From Ideonella_A sp963843805 (GTDB lineage: Bacteria; Pseudomonadota; Gammaproteobacteria; Burkholderiales; Burkholderiaceae_C): a stretch of 64,000 bases of DNA. Where the stretch lies: positions 62,001 through 126,000 of the forward strand of contig CAWJLY010000009.1 in assembly GCA_963843805.1 (NCBI GenBank). Direction: 5' to 3'. Position 1 is the first letter of the stretch. Every line of letters starts with the position of its first letter. The notes beneath the pieces are model-generated. The model was not told the origin of the DNA, did no database searches, and worked only from the letters and a program-made list of their open reading frames with translations. Both the position numbers and the translations under genes were made by a program. Shown piece by piece: positions 27,961-40,276 of this stretch.

Positions 27961-30085
27961 TCAGGCGCAGCTTCGACAGATCGGCGCTGCGGTTCATCGC
28001 CGCGTGCAGCATCGACCAGCAGGCCGAGGCGGTTGGCGCGCTGCGCCGGATCGTCGGCATTGACCATCACCTCGTCGAAGAAGGCGTCGACCGGCTCCTT
28101 CAGTGCGGCCAGCGCCTGCAGCGATGCCGCATGATCGCCGGCTTCGAAGGCGGCCATCGCGACCGGCTCGACCTGGGCCAGCGCGTCGGCCAGCGCGATT
28201 TCGGCCGGCTCGACCAGCAGCGCGCGGTCGAGCGGCCGTCGCCGCTCAGCGCGGCCTTCTTCAGGATATTGCCGACCCGCTTGTTCGCCGCGGCCAGCGC
28301 CGGCGCCTCCGGCAGCGCGGCGAAGGCGCGCACCGCGGCCAGCCGCCGCGGCACATCGGCCAGCCGCGGCGGGCGCAGGCCAGCACCGCGTCGATCTCTT
28401 GCGCGCTGAAGCCCTGATCGCGCAGCGCGCCGGCGAATCGGTCGTAGATGAAATGTCGCAAGCGGTCGAGCACCGCCGTGTTGCCGGGCAGGGTCCGCTC
28501 GCGCGATCGCGATCAATTCGTGAAGGCTCGAGCGGCAGATCGCTGCTCGACCAGCATCCGGATCACGCCGAGCGCATGACGGCGCAGCGCGAACGGATCC
28601 TTGTCGCCGGTCGGCAACTGGCCGATGCCGAACAGGCCGACCAGCGTCTCGAGCTTGTCGGCCAGCGCGACCACCAGGCCGACCCGGTTGCGCGGCAGGA
28701 CGTCGCCGGCAAAACGCGGCTTGTAGTGATCTTCGATCGCGAACGCGATATCGTTCGGTCAGGCCGTCGTGGCGCGCGTAATAGCCGCCCATGATGCCCT
28801 GCAGCTCGGGAAATTCGCCGACCATGTCGGTCAGCAGATCGGCCTTGGCGAGGCGCGCCGCCTGCGTCGGCCTGCTTGTTCGAGCACGGCGCCGCCGAGC
28901 TGGTCGGCCGATCGGCGCTGGCGATCGCTGCGCACCCGCTGCACCCGCTCGCCCTGGCTGCCGAGCTTGCCGTGGTAGACGACCTTGTCGAGCCCGGGCA
29001 CGCGCGATTCGGCCAGCGTCTTCTTGCGATCCTGGTCGAAGAAGAAGCGGGCATCGGCCAGGCGTGGCCGGACGACCCGTTCGTTGCCTTCGATGACCCG
29101 GCCGGGATCGGCCGGCGAAATATTGCTGACGACCAGAAAGCGGTTGGTCAGCCTGCCGTCGGCATCGAGCAGCGGAAAATATTTCTGGTTCGCCTTCATC
29201 GTCAGGATCAGGCATTCCTGCGGCACCGCCAGGTATTCGGCCTCGAACTGGCACAGCAGCACATTCGGGCGCTCGACCAGCGCGGTCACTTCGTCGAGCA
29301 GCGCCGGGTCGTCGATCGGCGTCAGCCCGAGCGGTCCGGCCGCGGCGACGCAGCTGGCGCCCGATTTCGCCGCGCCGCGCCTCGAAGCTGGCGATCACCG
29401 CGCCCTGGTCGGCCAGCTGCTCGGCGTAGTGGTCGGCATGCTGCAGCACGACCGGGTCCATTCGAGCCTCGAAGCGATGGCCGTGGGTCTGCCGGCCGGC
29501 CTGCAGGCCGAGCGCCGAGACGGCGACGATCTGTTCGCCATGCAGCGCGACCAGGCCGTGCACCGGGCGAACGAAATGGACGCTGGTCCAGCCGTCGGCC
29601 AGCTGGTATTGCATCAGCTTGGGCACCGGCAGCCTGGCGACCGCCTCGTCGAGCGCCTTCTGCAAGCCGTCGACCAGCAGCACGCCGCTGACCTGGTTGT
29701 CGAAATACAGCGATTCGGCCTTGCCGTCGGCCTGGCGGCGCAGGCCGGGCACTGCCGATGCGTCGGCGCCGAGCGCGGCCAGCCGTTTCAGCAGCGCCTG
29801 CGTCGGCTGGCCCGACGGCATCCAGACCGACCGCGACCGGCATCAGCTTGTGCGCGACCGCGCGGTCCTCGGCCTTGGCCAGCACGGCGCTGCAATACAC
29901 CGCCAGGCGGCGCGGCGACGCGAACGAATTGACCGCGCTGATCAGCAGTCGTCAGGCCCTGCGCCTGCAGGCTGTCGGTCAGCAGCGTGGCGAAGGCCGT
30001 CGCCGAGCATCTTCAGTGCCTTCGGCGGCAGTTCTTCGACGAACAGTTCAACGAGCAGGTTTCGGGTCGTCATCGGCTTGCTCAT
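27961..30085 (-). CDS. glyS: Glycine--tRNA ligase beta subunit (frameshifted)
   Basis: About 700 residues. The start MSKPMTTRNLLVELFVEELP, then PKALKMLGDGL, is canonical; ATG 30085 overlaps the glyQ stop (ATGA). Further GlyS passages are VLLCQFEAEYLAVPQECLIL, KANQKYFPLLDADGRL, NRFLVVSNISPADPGRVIEG, NERVVRPRLADARFFFDQDR, and near the C-terminus DEVMVNADDPAQRANRLGLL. At least seven shifts make the assembled frame discontinuous. Since GlyQS is essential in such genomes, these are very probably sequence errors. The C-terminal stop is uncertain (TGA read as 27963-27961). Confidence 0.88.
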
Positions 30086-31013
30086 GCCGCCTTCTTCTGC
30101 GCCTGCGCGTCGATCCGCGCCGTCACCTCGTCGGCCCAGGCCTTCGGCGCCATCGGGAAGCCGAGGCGGGCCCGGCTGTCGAGATAACTTTGCGCCACCG
30201 CGCGCGCCAGCGTGCGGATGCGGCCGATATAGGCGGCGCGCTCGGTGACGCTGATCGCGCCGCGCGCGTCGAGCAGGTTGAAGCTGTGGCCGGCCTTCAG
30301 CAATTGCTCGTAGGCCGGCAGCGCGAGCTGCTCGCGTCATCAGATGGGTCGACTGCTTCTCGTGCGCGGCAAAAGCGGTCAGCAGGAAATCGACATCGCT
30401 GTGCTCGAAGTTGTAGGTCGATTGCTCGACTTCGTTCTGCTTGTAGACGTCGCCATAGCTGAGGCCCGTCGGTCCATTGCAGCTTGTAGACGTTGTCGAC
30501 ACCTTGCAGATACATCGCCAGCCGTTCCAGCCCGTAGGTGATCTCGCCGGTGATCGGCTTGCAGTCGATGCCGCCGACCTGCTGGAAATAGGTGAACTGC
30601 GTCACTTCCATGCCGTTCAGCCAGACTTCCCAGCCCAGGCCCCAGCAGCCGAGGGTCGGATTTTCCCAGTCGTCCTCGACGAAGCGCACATCGTTGGTCT
30701 GCAGGTCGAAGCCCAGCGCCTCGAGCGAGCCGAGGTACAGGTCGAGGATGTCGGCCGGCGCCGGCTTCAGCACCACCTGGTACTGGTAGTAGTGCTGCAG
30801 GCGGTTCGGGTTCTCGCCGTAGCGGCCGTCTTTCGGACGCCGGCTCGGCTGCACATAGGCGGCCTTCCACGGCTCCGGGCCGATCGCGCGCAGAAAGGTG
30901 GCGGTATGGCTGGTGCCGGCGCCGACTTCCATGTCGTAGGGCTGCAGCAGGGCGCAGCCCTGGCGGGCCCAGTAGTCTTGCAGACGCAGGATGATTTGCT
31001 GGAAGTTCAGCAT
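30082..31013 (-). CDS. glyQ: Glycine--tRNA ligase alpha subunit (frameshifted)
   Basis: About 310 residues. MLNFQQIILRLQDYWARQGC is followed by ALLQPYDMEVGAGTSHTATF, VQPSRRPKDGRYGENPNRLQ and WENPTLGCWGLGWEVWLNGM, all strongly conserved GlyQ motif 2/3 regions. Shifts occur near 30472 and 30335. The last part LDARGAISVTERAAYIGRIR is in a third frame. It forms the alpha2-beta2 synthetase with GlyS encoded immediately downstream. Confidence 0.93.
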
Positions 31014-31122
31014 TGGCTCGGGTTCAGGATCGATGTCGGCGAAAAAGCGCTGCCAGGCGCCAGGCTGCAGCGTCTGGCACGGCGCTCGCCTGGTGGCTGC
31101 CCGGTGCCAGCAGCCGGTGATT

Positions 31123-32693
31123 CTAGGGCGCCGCGATGGCCGCGGCCGCGCGCGGGCGCGCCGGATCGCACGCAGCAGCACGATCGGCGGCGGCCGACAA
31201 GCCCAGCGGCCACAGCCCCAGGTGGCCGGCCCACCAGGCGAACGGCGTCAGGCCGTCGCGGCCTTGCACCTTCGCCTTCAGCACCACCCGGCGGTAGGGC
31301 TCGGCCGCGCGCAGCACGCGGCCGCGGTGATCGATCGCGACGGTCGCGCCGGTATTGGTCGCGCGCAGCATCGGCCGCTGCAGCTCGAGCGTGCGCATGC
31401 GCGAGATCTGCAGGTGCTGGTCGATCGCGATGGTGTCGCCGAACCAGCCGATATTGCTGATATTGGCGAGGATCGTCGGTGCGCTGGCCGGGTCGGTAAA
31501 GCGCGCGGCCAGTTCCTCGCCGAACAGGTCCTCGTAGCAGATATTCGGCGCGACGCGCTCGCCGGCGACCGGCAGCGACGGCGCGTCGCAGCGGGCCGCG
31601 GTTGAAATCGCCGAGCGGGATATTCATCATGCTGGTGAACCAGCGAAAGCCGGTCGGAACGAATTCGCCGAACGGCACCAGGTGGTGCTTGTCGTAGCGG
31701 TAGACCGGCTGATCGGCCGGCTGGCCCGGGAACCAGCCCGACCGCCGAATTGGTATAGCCGCTGCGTTCGTCGCCCATCGGCACGCCGGTCAGCGCGTGC
31801 GTGCGGCCACTCGCAAAGGCCGCCCGCAGCGAACTCCAGAAGCCCGGCGGCATATCGGCAGGCAGCATCACCAGCGCGGTTTCAGGCGCGATCACCAGGT
31901 CGGTACCGGCGCCACGCGCGGCCAGCAGTTCGCGCACATGCCAGTCGATCGCTGCGCCCTGGTTGACCGGGTCGAATTTCTCTTCCTGCGGCACATTGCC
32001 TTGCAGCAGCACCACATCGAGCGTGCCGGTGGGCCGGCTGAAATCGATCGTCGGCGTCAGCCAGAGCAGCAGCAGGAGCGGTGGTGCTGAACAGAGCCGG
32101 CCGCCAACGACGCGGGCCGCCTGCCAAGCGCGGCGAGCGTTGCCCAGGCGGTCAGCCCCGCCGCTACCGCGCCGATGCCGTAGGCGCCGACGAAGGGTGC
32201 CAGCCTGGCCAACGGGCTGTCGACATGGGCATAGCCCGGCGGCTACCCAGGTGAAGCCGGTGAAGATGACGCCGCGCGCCAGTTCGGCGAGCAGGAAGCC
32301 GGCAGCGAACAACCAGGCATCGGCGGCCGGCCGCCCGCTTTGCCAGCGCACAAACGCCGCCATCGCCGCGGCCAGGTAAAGCGACAGCAGGGAGTTCAGC
32401 GCCAGGATGGCCGTTACCGCCATCCAGGCCGGCAGGCCGCCGTAGCGGTGCAGGCTGATGAACAGCCACCAGGTGCCGGCGCACAGCCAGGCGGTGCCGA
32501 AAACCAGACCGAGCGCTGCGGCGCGCCGCGGCGTGGCCTGGCGGACCCGCCACAGCAGCAGCGCGAGCGCCGCCGGTTGCAGCCACCAGGCCTGGGTGTC
32601 GACATAGGCCAGCGTGTGGCCGGCGCCGACCGCTGCGATGAAAAACAGCTCCTGCCACCAGCTCGGCGCCGGTCGCTGCTGCGTCGAATCCAT
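31123..32693 (-). CDS. lnt: Apolipoprotein N-acyltransferase (frameshifted)
   Basis: About 515 residues. N-terminal multi-TM region: LAYVDTQAWWLQPAALALLL, LGLVFGTAWLCAGTWWLFIS, FLLAELARGVIFTGFTWVAA. The nitrilase-type catalytic domain is recognisable by VIAPETALVMLPADMP (catalytic Glu), MPFGEFVPTGF and, after a shift, APNICYEDLFGEELAARF (catalytic Cys). It adds the third acyl chain to lipoproteins in the inner membrane. The ATG shares an A with the corC stop (TGATG), typical of the corC-lnt operon. Shifts occur near 32240, 32085, 31735 and 31600. Confidence 0.9.
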
Positions 32694-33597
32694 CAGGCGC
32701 CGTCGCTGCCGATGCCTGGCTTCGGGCGCCACGCGTGACGCGGAACCAGCGCACCGCGCCGCCGCGGGTCAGCATCACGTTGAACATCAGGCCGCCGAGC
32801 GAGACCGTTTCGCCGCGCCGCGGCACGCGGCCGAATTCATGCGCGACCAGGCCACCGATGGTCTCGAAATCCTCGGTCGGGAAGCGTCGACTCCGAACGC
32901 CTCGTTGACGGCCGAGATGTCGGCATCGCCGGCGACCCGCTGGCTGCCGTCGGCCAGCGTGTAGATATCCGATTCGCCGTCCTTGTCGTCGAATTCATCC
33001 TCGATCTCGCCGACGATCTCTTCGAGCACGTCCTCGATCGTGATCAGGCCGGCGGTGCTGCCGAATTCGTCGATGACGATCGCCAGGTGGCTGCGGTTGG
33101 CGCGGAAATCTCGCAGCAAGTTCGTTCAGGCCCTTCGATTCGGGAACAAAAACCGCCGGGCGCAGCAAGCGTGCGCAGGTTCAGCTCGGGCGAGCGCTGC
33201 AGCTTCAGCAGATCCTTGGCCATCAGGATGCCGATGATGTTGTCGCGCTGGTTCTCATAGACCGGGAATCGCGAATGGGCGGTGTTGATCACCGTGTACA
33301 GCAACGCGACGTAGTCGGCGCCGATTTCGAGCATGTCCATGTGGGGCGCGGCCACCATCACGTCGCCCGCGGTCATGTCGGCCATTCGAAGCACGCCTTC
33401 GAGCATCATCCGCGATTCGGGTGCGATCAATTCGCGGTTTTCGGCGTCGGCCAGCGTTTCCATCAACTCGTCTCGCGAGTCGGGGCCGGGCGACATGAAT
33501 TCGATCAGCCGCTGGAACAGGTTTCGGCTGTCACCGATGGCGGCTTTGGCGGCCGACGCGGCTGCTGGCTGGGTCGACTAGGGTGTGGGTCTGACAT
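32693..33597 (-). CDS. corC: CorC/HlyC-family CBS-domain transporter-associated protein (frameshifted)
   Basis: About 300 residues. MSDPHPSRPSQQPRRPP, then MSPGPDSRDELMETLADAEN, LIAPESRMMLEGVLRMADMT and the first CBS domain VMVAAPHMDMLEIGADYVAL are followed by RFPVYENQRDNIIGILMAKD. After shifts at 33168 and 33118 (both CAG to CAAG) comes LAIVIDEFGSTAGLITIEDV, then LEEIVGEIEDEFD. A final shift near 32882 leads to the CorC_HlyC domain ETIGGLVAHEFGRVPRRGE. It is the cytosolic partner of magnesium/cobalt efflux and is translationally coupled to lnt. Confidence 0.88.
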
Positions 33598-33756
33598 CGC
33601 ACGCGGCGAAAGTTGATCTACGGCAAGGTTAACCGATGCCGACTCGACACCGTGCTTGACAGATGTGCTAGCTTGTGGGGTTGGCCGCCGCTGCGGCATG
33701 CTGCAACCCGCGGCATTGTCGAAACGGCGGATCTCCATCATTGAAGAGGATTTTCC

Positions 33757-34813
33757 ATGGCGCTCATTCCTGCCACCATCCTGACCGGGTTTCTCGGCAG
33801 CGGCAAGACCACCTTGCTGAAACGAGTGCTGACCGAGGCACACGGGCAGAAAATCGCCGTGATCGAGAACGAATTCGGCGACGAGAACATCGACAACGAG
33901 ATTCTGGTTCGCGACAGCAGCGAGCAGATCATCCAGCTGAACAACGGCTGCGTCTGCTGCTCGATCCGCGAGGACCTGCGAACCACGCTCGCCGATCTGG
34001 CCGAGAAGAAGCGCAAGCGGCGAGCTCGATTTCGATCGCGTGGTGATCGAGACAACCGGGCTGGCCGACCCAGGGCCGGTGGCGCAGACCTTTTTCATGG
34101 ACGACGAAATCGCCGAGAGTTATCTGCTCGATTCGATCCTGACGCTGGTCGACGCCAAACATGGCGACCAGCAACTCGACGATCGCCAGGAGGCCCGTCG
34201 GCAGATCGGCTTTGCCGACCAGATCTTCGTCAGCAAGACCGATCTGGTCGATGGTGCGACGGTCGATTCGTTGATCCACCGCGTCAAGCACATGAATCCG
34301 CGCGCGCCGATCCAGCGCGTCAATTTCGGCGAGGTGCCGTTGTCCGACGTGTTCGACCTGCGCGGCTTCAATCTCAATGCCAAGCTCGACATCGACCCGG
34401 AATTCCTGAAGGCCGACGATCATGATCACGACCACCATGGTCATGATCACGGCCACGACCACCACGATCATGCGCCCGGCGAGGCCTGCGACCATCCGCA
34501 CCATCACGCACACGACGATGACGTCAAGTCGTTCGTCTTCCGTTCCGAGAAGGCATTGAATCCGGCCAAACTGGAGGATTTCCTCGGCGCCATCGTGCAG
34601 GTCTACGGGCCGAAGATGCTGCGCTACAAGGGTGTGCTGAACCTGAAGGGCAGCGACCGCAAGGTGATCTTCCAGGGTGTGCACCAGCTGATGGGCAGCG
34701 ACCTCGGGCCGAAGTGGGCGCCGGGAGAAAAGAAGACCAGCAAGATGGTTTTCATCGGCATCGATTTGCCGCGCGACGTCTTTCTGCAGGGGCTGGAGCA
34801 ATGCCAGGTCTGA
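33757..34813 (+). CDS. COG0523 (CobW/ZNG1-like) GTPase metal chaperone (one frameshift)
   Basis: About 350 residues. Walker A is TILTGFLGSGKTTLLKRVLT, the metal-binding CXCC motif is LNNGCVCCSIREDL, then VVIETTGLADPGPVAQTFFM and the base-specificity motif FVSKTDLVD. A His/Asp-rich stretch (about residues 222-250, 14 His) precedes the CobW C-terminal domain (VYGPKMLRYKGVLNLKGSDR). The family inserts zinc or cobalt into client proteins. One extra A at 34015-34016 shifts the frame. It directly precedes dksA on the same strand, and that DksA lacks most zinc-finger cysteines, which fits a metal-homeostasis context. A TTGACA at 33656-33661 is a possible -35 element. Confidence 0.9.
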
Positions 34814-34943
34814 TCCCGTTGCCTCGGTTGCGGCACCTCGTCAGCGCAAGGTGGCTACAATCCGCGGCGCTTCAAACTGCCCGGCACCGGCCCGAGCCGG
34901 CCGGTGGCGCGTTTGACAGCCCCGCGGCAATGAGGAGGATCTC

Positions 34944-35672
34944 GTGAGCAAGACCATGGCCAAACCAGTGCCTGAACCGAAATCGCAGACGGACAGCGCC
35001 GTCGACGTGGCGCCCACCAAGCGCCCGACACCCTCCGTCGAGGCAACGCCGGCACCGAAGCCGCGTGGCGCGAAAGGCCGTGCTGCGGCGATGCCCGCAC
35101 CGGCGGCGGCGCCGATTCCGCCGCCGACGTCGCGCTTCGCCGACCGCTTTGCGCCGCCGCGCCCGCCGACCCGGCAGATGAACCAGCTGATGATCGACAT
35201 CACCAAGAGCCCGCAGAAGGCCGACCCCAAGCTGGTCAATGCCTGGAAAAGCAAGGCCGGCCGCGAGCTGACCGAACCCGAATTGCTCGCGATGCCCGAA
35301 AGCGAGTACATGAACGACAAGCAGCTCGATTTTTTCCGTTCGCGGCTGCAGACCCTGAAAGACGATCTGCTGTCGAACGCCGGCGAAACCACCGAGCACC
35401 TGCGCGAAGATACGTCGATCGTTCCCGACCCGGCCGACCGCGCGACGATCGAGGAAGAACACGCCCTCGAATTGCGCACCCGCGACCGCGAACGCAAGTT
35501 GCTGAAGAAGATATCGCAGTCGCTTGCGCGCATCGAGGCCGGCGATTACGGTTTTTGCGACGAGACCGGCGAGCCGATCGGTCTGGGCCGTTTGATTGCC
35601 CGGCCGACGGCCACGCTGTCACTCGAAGCGCAGCAGCGCCGCGAGCTGAAACAGAAGATGTTCGGGGACTGA
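34944..35672 (+). CDS. dksA: DksA/TraR-family RNA polymerase regulator lacking the four-Cys zinc finger
   Basis: This intact 242-residue protein works with ppGpp on RNA polymerase during the stringent response. The coiled-coil core contains FFRSRLQTLKDDLLSNAGET and DPADRATIEEEHALELRTRD, with the tip Asp-x-x-Asp as DPAD. The C-terminal finger reads DYGFCDETGEPIGLGRLIAR followed by PTATLSLEAQQRR, so only one of the four zinc-binding Cys of E. coli DksA remains; the other positions are Thr, Ser and Ala. An extra ~95-residue Pro/Ala-rich N-terminus is predicted disordered. GAGGAT precedes the ATG. Many betaproteobacterial DksA proteins share this Cys depletion, so it is a lineage trait as far as I know. 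Confidence 0.92.
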   Translation: MSKTMAKPVPEPKSQTDSAVDVAPTKRPTPSVEATPAPKPRGAKGRAAAMPAPAAAPIPPPTSRFADRFAPPRPPTRQMNQLMIDITKSPQKADPKLVNAWKSKAGRELTEPELLAMPESEYMNDKQLDFFRSRLQTLKDDLLSNAGETTEHLREDTSIVPDPADRATIEEEHALELRTRDRERKLLKKISQSLARIEAGDYGFCDETGEPIGLGRLIARPTATLSLEAQQRRELKQKMFGD

Positions 35673-35712
35673 CGGCAGCCGTCGGCCCCCGCGGCATCGG
35701 CAGCGTCACCCA

Positions 35713-37453
35713 ATGAGCGACGGCAAGGATACCCGGAGTTTCTTCCGCAAGGTCGTGAACTTTGTTGTCAATCCGCGCAGTGATGGTGCGGATTCGGTGT
35801 TGCCAGACGATGACGATGCGCGCGAGAGCGAGTTTGCCAAGAGCGAACTGAAGGCGATGATCGAGCGCAAGCGGCGCAATGATTTTGTCCGCAAGCGCGA
35901 ACTCGATTTGCTGCGCAAGCTGCGCCGTGAGGGCCTGACGCCCGAACAGCTCGCCGTGCTCGGCAGTTCGTCAGGCATGGCCGATACGCAGACTCGCTCG
36001 GACGAGGCCGAGTTGTCGGCACAGCCTGACATGACGCGAGCGGATCGACGAGATCGAGCAGCAAATGGCATCACACGCGCCGTCGTTGGCAACGCCGCGT
36101 CGATCGCCGCCGCCGGTTCATGACGCCGCGGCGCAGTCGCCGGCAGCAGCCGACGCGCTCGAACGCAGCATGGCCGATACGATCATCGATGTGGCTCAAC
36201 TCGATCAGCCGCCTGCCCATTCGGCCGCCGCGACACCGCGCGCGCAGCCGGCTGCGGAAGCCGTCAACAGGGGGGTGGCGGCTGACCGCCCGGCGGCACG
36301 GGATTCCGGCTTCGACATGCCGTTGACGCGTTCGATGCCCTCGGTGTCAGCGGTCGAAGTCACCGAAGTCGGTCACGATCCCGAACTCGACGAGGCGGTG
36401 ATCAGTTATGCGAACGGCGACAGCGCCGCCACCGAGACCCTGCTGCGCGCGTTGATCGGCGGTCGGCGGCTCGCGGCGTCAGCACATGCGAAACCTGGAT
36501 GGTCGTTTTCGATCTCTACCGCGGCACCGGCCAGCAGGCCAAGTTCGAGGCGCTGGCCAACGAATTTGCCGAGCGTTTCGGCCAATCGGCGCCGCATTGG
36601 TTCTCGGTGCCGAAGATGATCGCCGAGGCCGCTGCATCCGCTCGACCGCCGGCTGCAGCGGCCAACGGGAAAATCACCTGGAGTTGCCCGCTGATCTCGA
36701 CGCACGCGGCCGTCGACGCCTTGCGAGCGCGGGTCCAGGTTGCCCCGCTGCCATGGGTCTTCGACTGGACCGCATTGGCGCGAATCGATGACGACGCCAT
36801 CGGTCCGCTGCTCGATCTGGCCGGGCAGTGGGTGGCACGCGATCTCGACATGCGCTGGATCGGCGGTGAAATATTGCTCGCCATGTTGGCCGCTGCCACG
36901 CCGGTCGGCCATCCGCGGGTCGATCAGCAGCTGTGGCAATTGCGCCTGCTGCTGTTGCGGCTGGTCAACCGGGCAATCGCCTTCGACGAGGTGGCGATCG
37001 ACTATTGCGTCACCTACGAAATTTCGCCGCCGTCCTGGGAGCCCGGTGTCTGTCGCGTGCAAAGTCAGCGGTCCGGTCGGCGGACGGACGAACATGGCGC
37101 AGACCACGATCATCGGCGAGGCTGCGAGTCATTCGTCGAATCCGAATTGGCTGACGAGCCGGGTCTGTTCCAGATGATCAGCCTGGAACTGGCCGGCCAG
37201 ATGGTCGGCGATGTCGATGGCGTGCTGCGCAGGCTCGACGAGCAGATCGGCGAATCGCGAGTTGATCGAATTGTCGTGCCTGAAGCTGCTGCGGGTCGAT
37301 TTCATGGCCAGCGGCGAATTGCTGAACTGGGTGCTGGCGCACAACCGCAGCCAGCGGACGGTCCGCTTCGTCGATACCAACCGGCTGGTTGCGCGGTTCT
37401 TCAGTGCGGTCGGCATCGACGCCTATGCGAGCGTCAAGGTGAAGGCGGTTTGA
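35713..37453 (+). CDS. STAS-domain-like protein between dksA and hslV (frameshifted)
   Basis: About 575 residues. The N-terminal part is charged and helical (SELKAMIERKRRNDFVRKRE, LDLLRKLRREGLTPEQLAVL). A low-complexity Ala/Pro linker follows, then MVVFDLYRGTGQQAKFEALA, NEFAERFGQSAPHWFSVPKM, and STAS-like segments with ALARIDDDAIGPLLDLAGQW and SCLKLLRVDFMASGELLNWV. The STAS fold suggests a regulatory or scaffold role. A gene of this kind between dksA and hslV is common in Burkholderiales, but its function is not established to my knowledge. Shifts occur near 36040, 36475, 37070 and 37270. Confidence 0.72.
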
Positions 37454-37483
37454 AACGCCGGAGATCATCCCCATATCGGCATG

Positions 37484-38016
<533 letters not shown>

Positions 38017-38020
<4 letters not shown>

Positions 38021-39368
38021 GTTCGATGACCCCGCAGGAGATCGTCTCCGAACTCGACCGCCACATCGTCGGCCAGCAGGATGCCAAGCGCGCGGTGGCG
38101 ATTGCGATGCGCAACCGCTGGCGCCGCCAGCAGGTCGACCCGGCGCTGCGCTCGGAAATCACGCCGAAGAATATCCTGATGATCGGGCCGACCGGCGTCG
38201 GCAAGACCGAGATTGCTCGCCGCCTGGCCAAGCTGGCCGATGCGCCGTTCATCAAGGTCGAGGCGACCAAGTTCACCGAAGTCGGCTATGTCGGCAAGGA
38301 TGTCGATTCGATCATCCGCGATCTGGTCGACATGTCGGTCAAGCAGCAGCGCGAAGGGGCGATGCGCCGCCAGCGCAGCAAGGCCGAGGATGCTGCCGAG
38401 GACCGCATTCTCGATGTGCTGGTTGCGCCGCCGCGGCTGCCCGGCCAGCAGGCCGACGATATCGACCGACCTGCCGCAGCTGCGCCGGAGAATACCGCCC
38501 GCCAGGTGATGCGCAAACGCCTGCGCGAGGGCATGCTCGACGACAAGGAAATCGAGATCGACGTGGCCGATTCGAAGCCCAGCCTGGAGATCATGGGCCC
38601 GCCCGGCATGGAAGAAATGGCCGAGCAGCTCAAGGGCATGTTCGCCAACATGGGCGCCAGCAAACGCAAGACGCGCAAGATGAAGATCGCCGACGCGCTT
38701 GAAGCTGCTGGTCGACGAGGAAGCCGCCAAGCTGGTCAACGAGGACGAGATCAAGACGTGCCGCGCTGTTCAATGCCGAGCAGAACGGCATCGTCTTCAT
38801 CGACGAGATCGACAAGGTGACCTCGCGCTCGGATTCGACCAGCGCCGAAGTGTCGCGCCAGGGCGTGCAGCGCGATCTGTTGCCGCTGGTCGAGGGCACG
38901 ACCGTCAGCACCAAATACGGCATCGTCAAGACCGATCACATCCTGTTCATCGCATCAGGCGCGTTTCACCTGGCCAAGCCGAGCGACCTGATCCCCGAAT
39001 TGCAGGGTCGCTTTCCGATCCGCGTCGAGCTCGGCTCGCTCAGCGTCGACGATTTCGAGGCCATCCTGACACAGACGCATGCCAATCTGGTCAGGCAATA
39101 CCAGGCCTTGCTGGCGACCGAAGGCCTGACGCTCGACCTGACGGCCGACGGCGTTCGCCGGCTTTCGCAGATTGCCTTCGACGTCAACGAGCGGACCGAG
39201 AATATCGGCGCACGCAGGCTGTCGACGGTGATGGAGCGCCTGCTCGACGAAGTCAGCTTCGATGCGCCCAACCGGGCCGGCGAGACGGTCACGATCGACG
39301 CGGCGGCTGTCGACGCCAAACTCGGCGAACTGGCAAAAGACGAGGACTTGTCGCGCTATATCCTGTAG
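38017..39368 (+). CDS. hslU: ATP-dependent protease ATPase subunit HslU (frameshifted)
   Basis: About 445 residues. GTG 38017 gives SSMTPQEIVSELDRHIVGQQ; ATG 38026 is the alternative. Walker A is LMIGPTGVGKTEIARRLAKL, the pore loop region is EATKFTEVGYVGKDVDSIIR, Walker B is GIVFIDEIDKV, and sensor and C-terminal regions are ELQGRFPIRVELGSLS, ENIGARRLSTVMERLLDEVS and the terminal DEDLSRYIL that docks in HslV. An extra T at 38699-38700 (GCTTGAAG) and a further shift near 38757 break the frame. It forms a two-gene operon with hslV and converges on coaX with a 13-base overlap of the ends. Confidence 0.94.
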
Positions 39369-40137
39369 GCCGCGGCAGCCTTGTGCGCCTGCAGTACCAG
39401 CAGGCCGTCGAAGATCAGGCTGTCGATGGTCTCGAACTGCAGATCGGTGATCGCCATCAGCTTGGAGGCGGCGCCGCCGCTCATCAGCAGCATCGGTTCT
39501 TCGCCGCTGTGGCGGCACAATTTGCGGTGCATGCGTTCGATCGCGCCGGCCATTGCGTTGGAGCCGCCGCTCATCAGCGCATCGCTGGTATTGGTCGGGA
39601 AATCGACGATCTCACCGGTCGGCACTTTCAGCCCGGCGGTGCTCATCTCGAGAGCGCGCTGCATCACGCCGAAACCGGGCAGGATCATGCCGCCGAGGAA
39701 ATGGCCGTCTGAATCGATGGCGTCGACAGTCACCGCGGTGCCGACCATCACGACCAGCGCCGGCCGCGCGCGGCCCGCGCGAGATGACGCGATGCCGGGC
39801 GCCAATCAGCGCCACGAAGCGATCAGGGCCGAGCCGGTTCGGATGGTCGTAGCCGTTGGTGATGCCGCCGGCCTGCTTCGACGAGACGACCCAGCGCGGC
39901 GGCAGATCCCAGAGCTCGAGTTGTTCCTCGACACGCCGCTTGATGCCTTCGCCGGCCACCACGCAGCCAAGCATGGTGTGCGGCGCGGGCAGGTTCTTCC
40001 AGACCGTCTCGGCCAGGGCGTCGATCGTTTCGAGGAAGACCGCACCATGCGCGAGCAAGGTCGCGCCAGGCGCGGCACCGGAATATTGCGCCCATTTCAA
40101 GACGGGTATTGCCTACGTCGACGGCGAGAAAGGTCAT
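39356..40137 (-). CDS. coaX: Type III pantothenate kinase (frameshifted)
   Basis: About 258 residues. MTFLAVDVGNTRLE is the ASKHA phosphate-1 motif. After a shift, RWVVSSKQAGGITNGYDHPN, then RLGPDRFVALIGARH, and after another shift LVVMVGTAVTVDAID (phosphate-2) and GGMILPGFGVMQRAL. It performs the first step of CoA synthesis. Shifts occur near 40065 and 39782. It is divergent from the PPK2 gene across a 139-base gap. Confidence 0.88.
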
Positions 40138-40276
40138 CCTGTATGGCTGCTGCTGCGCGTGGCGTTGCGAGGCCGAAGGTTAACCGACTCGGGCTCGACT
40201 ACGACTGGCTGCCAAGCGCATTACATCGCAACGGCCGCCGCTGCGATTCGATGGTCAAACGTATCGAGGAGTCGAC

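Noticed and set aside
39356..39368. Overlap of hslU and coaX stops as a regulatory feature
   Set aside because: A 13-base convergent overlap of ends is ordinary in compact genomes.
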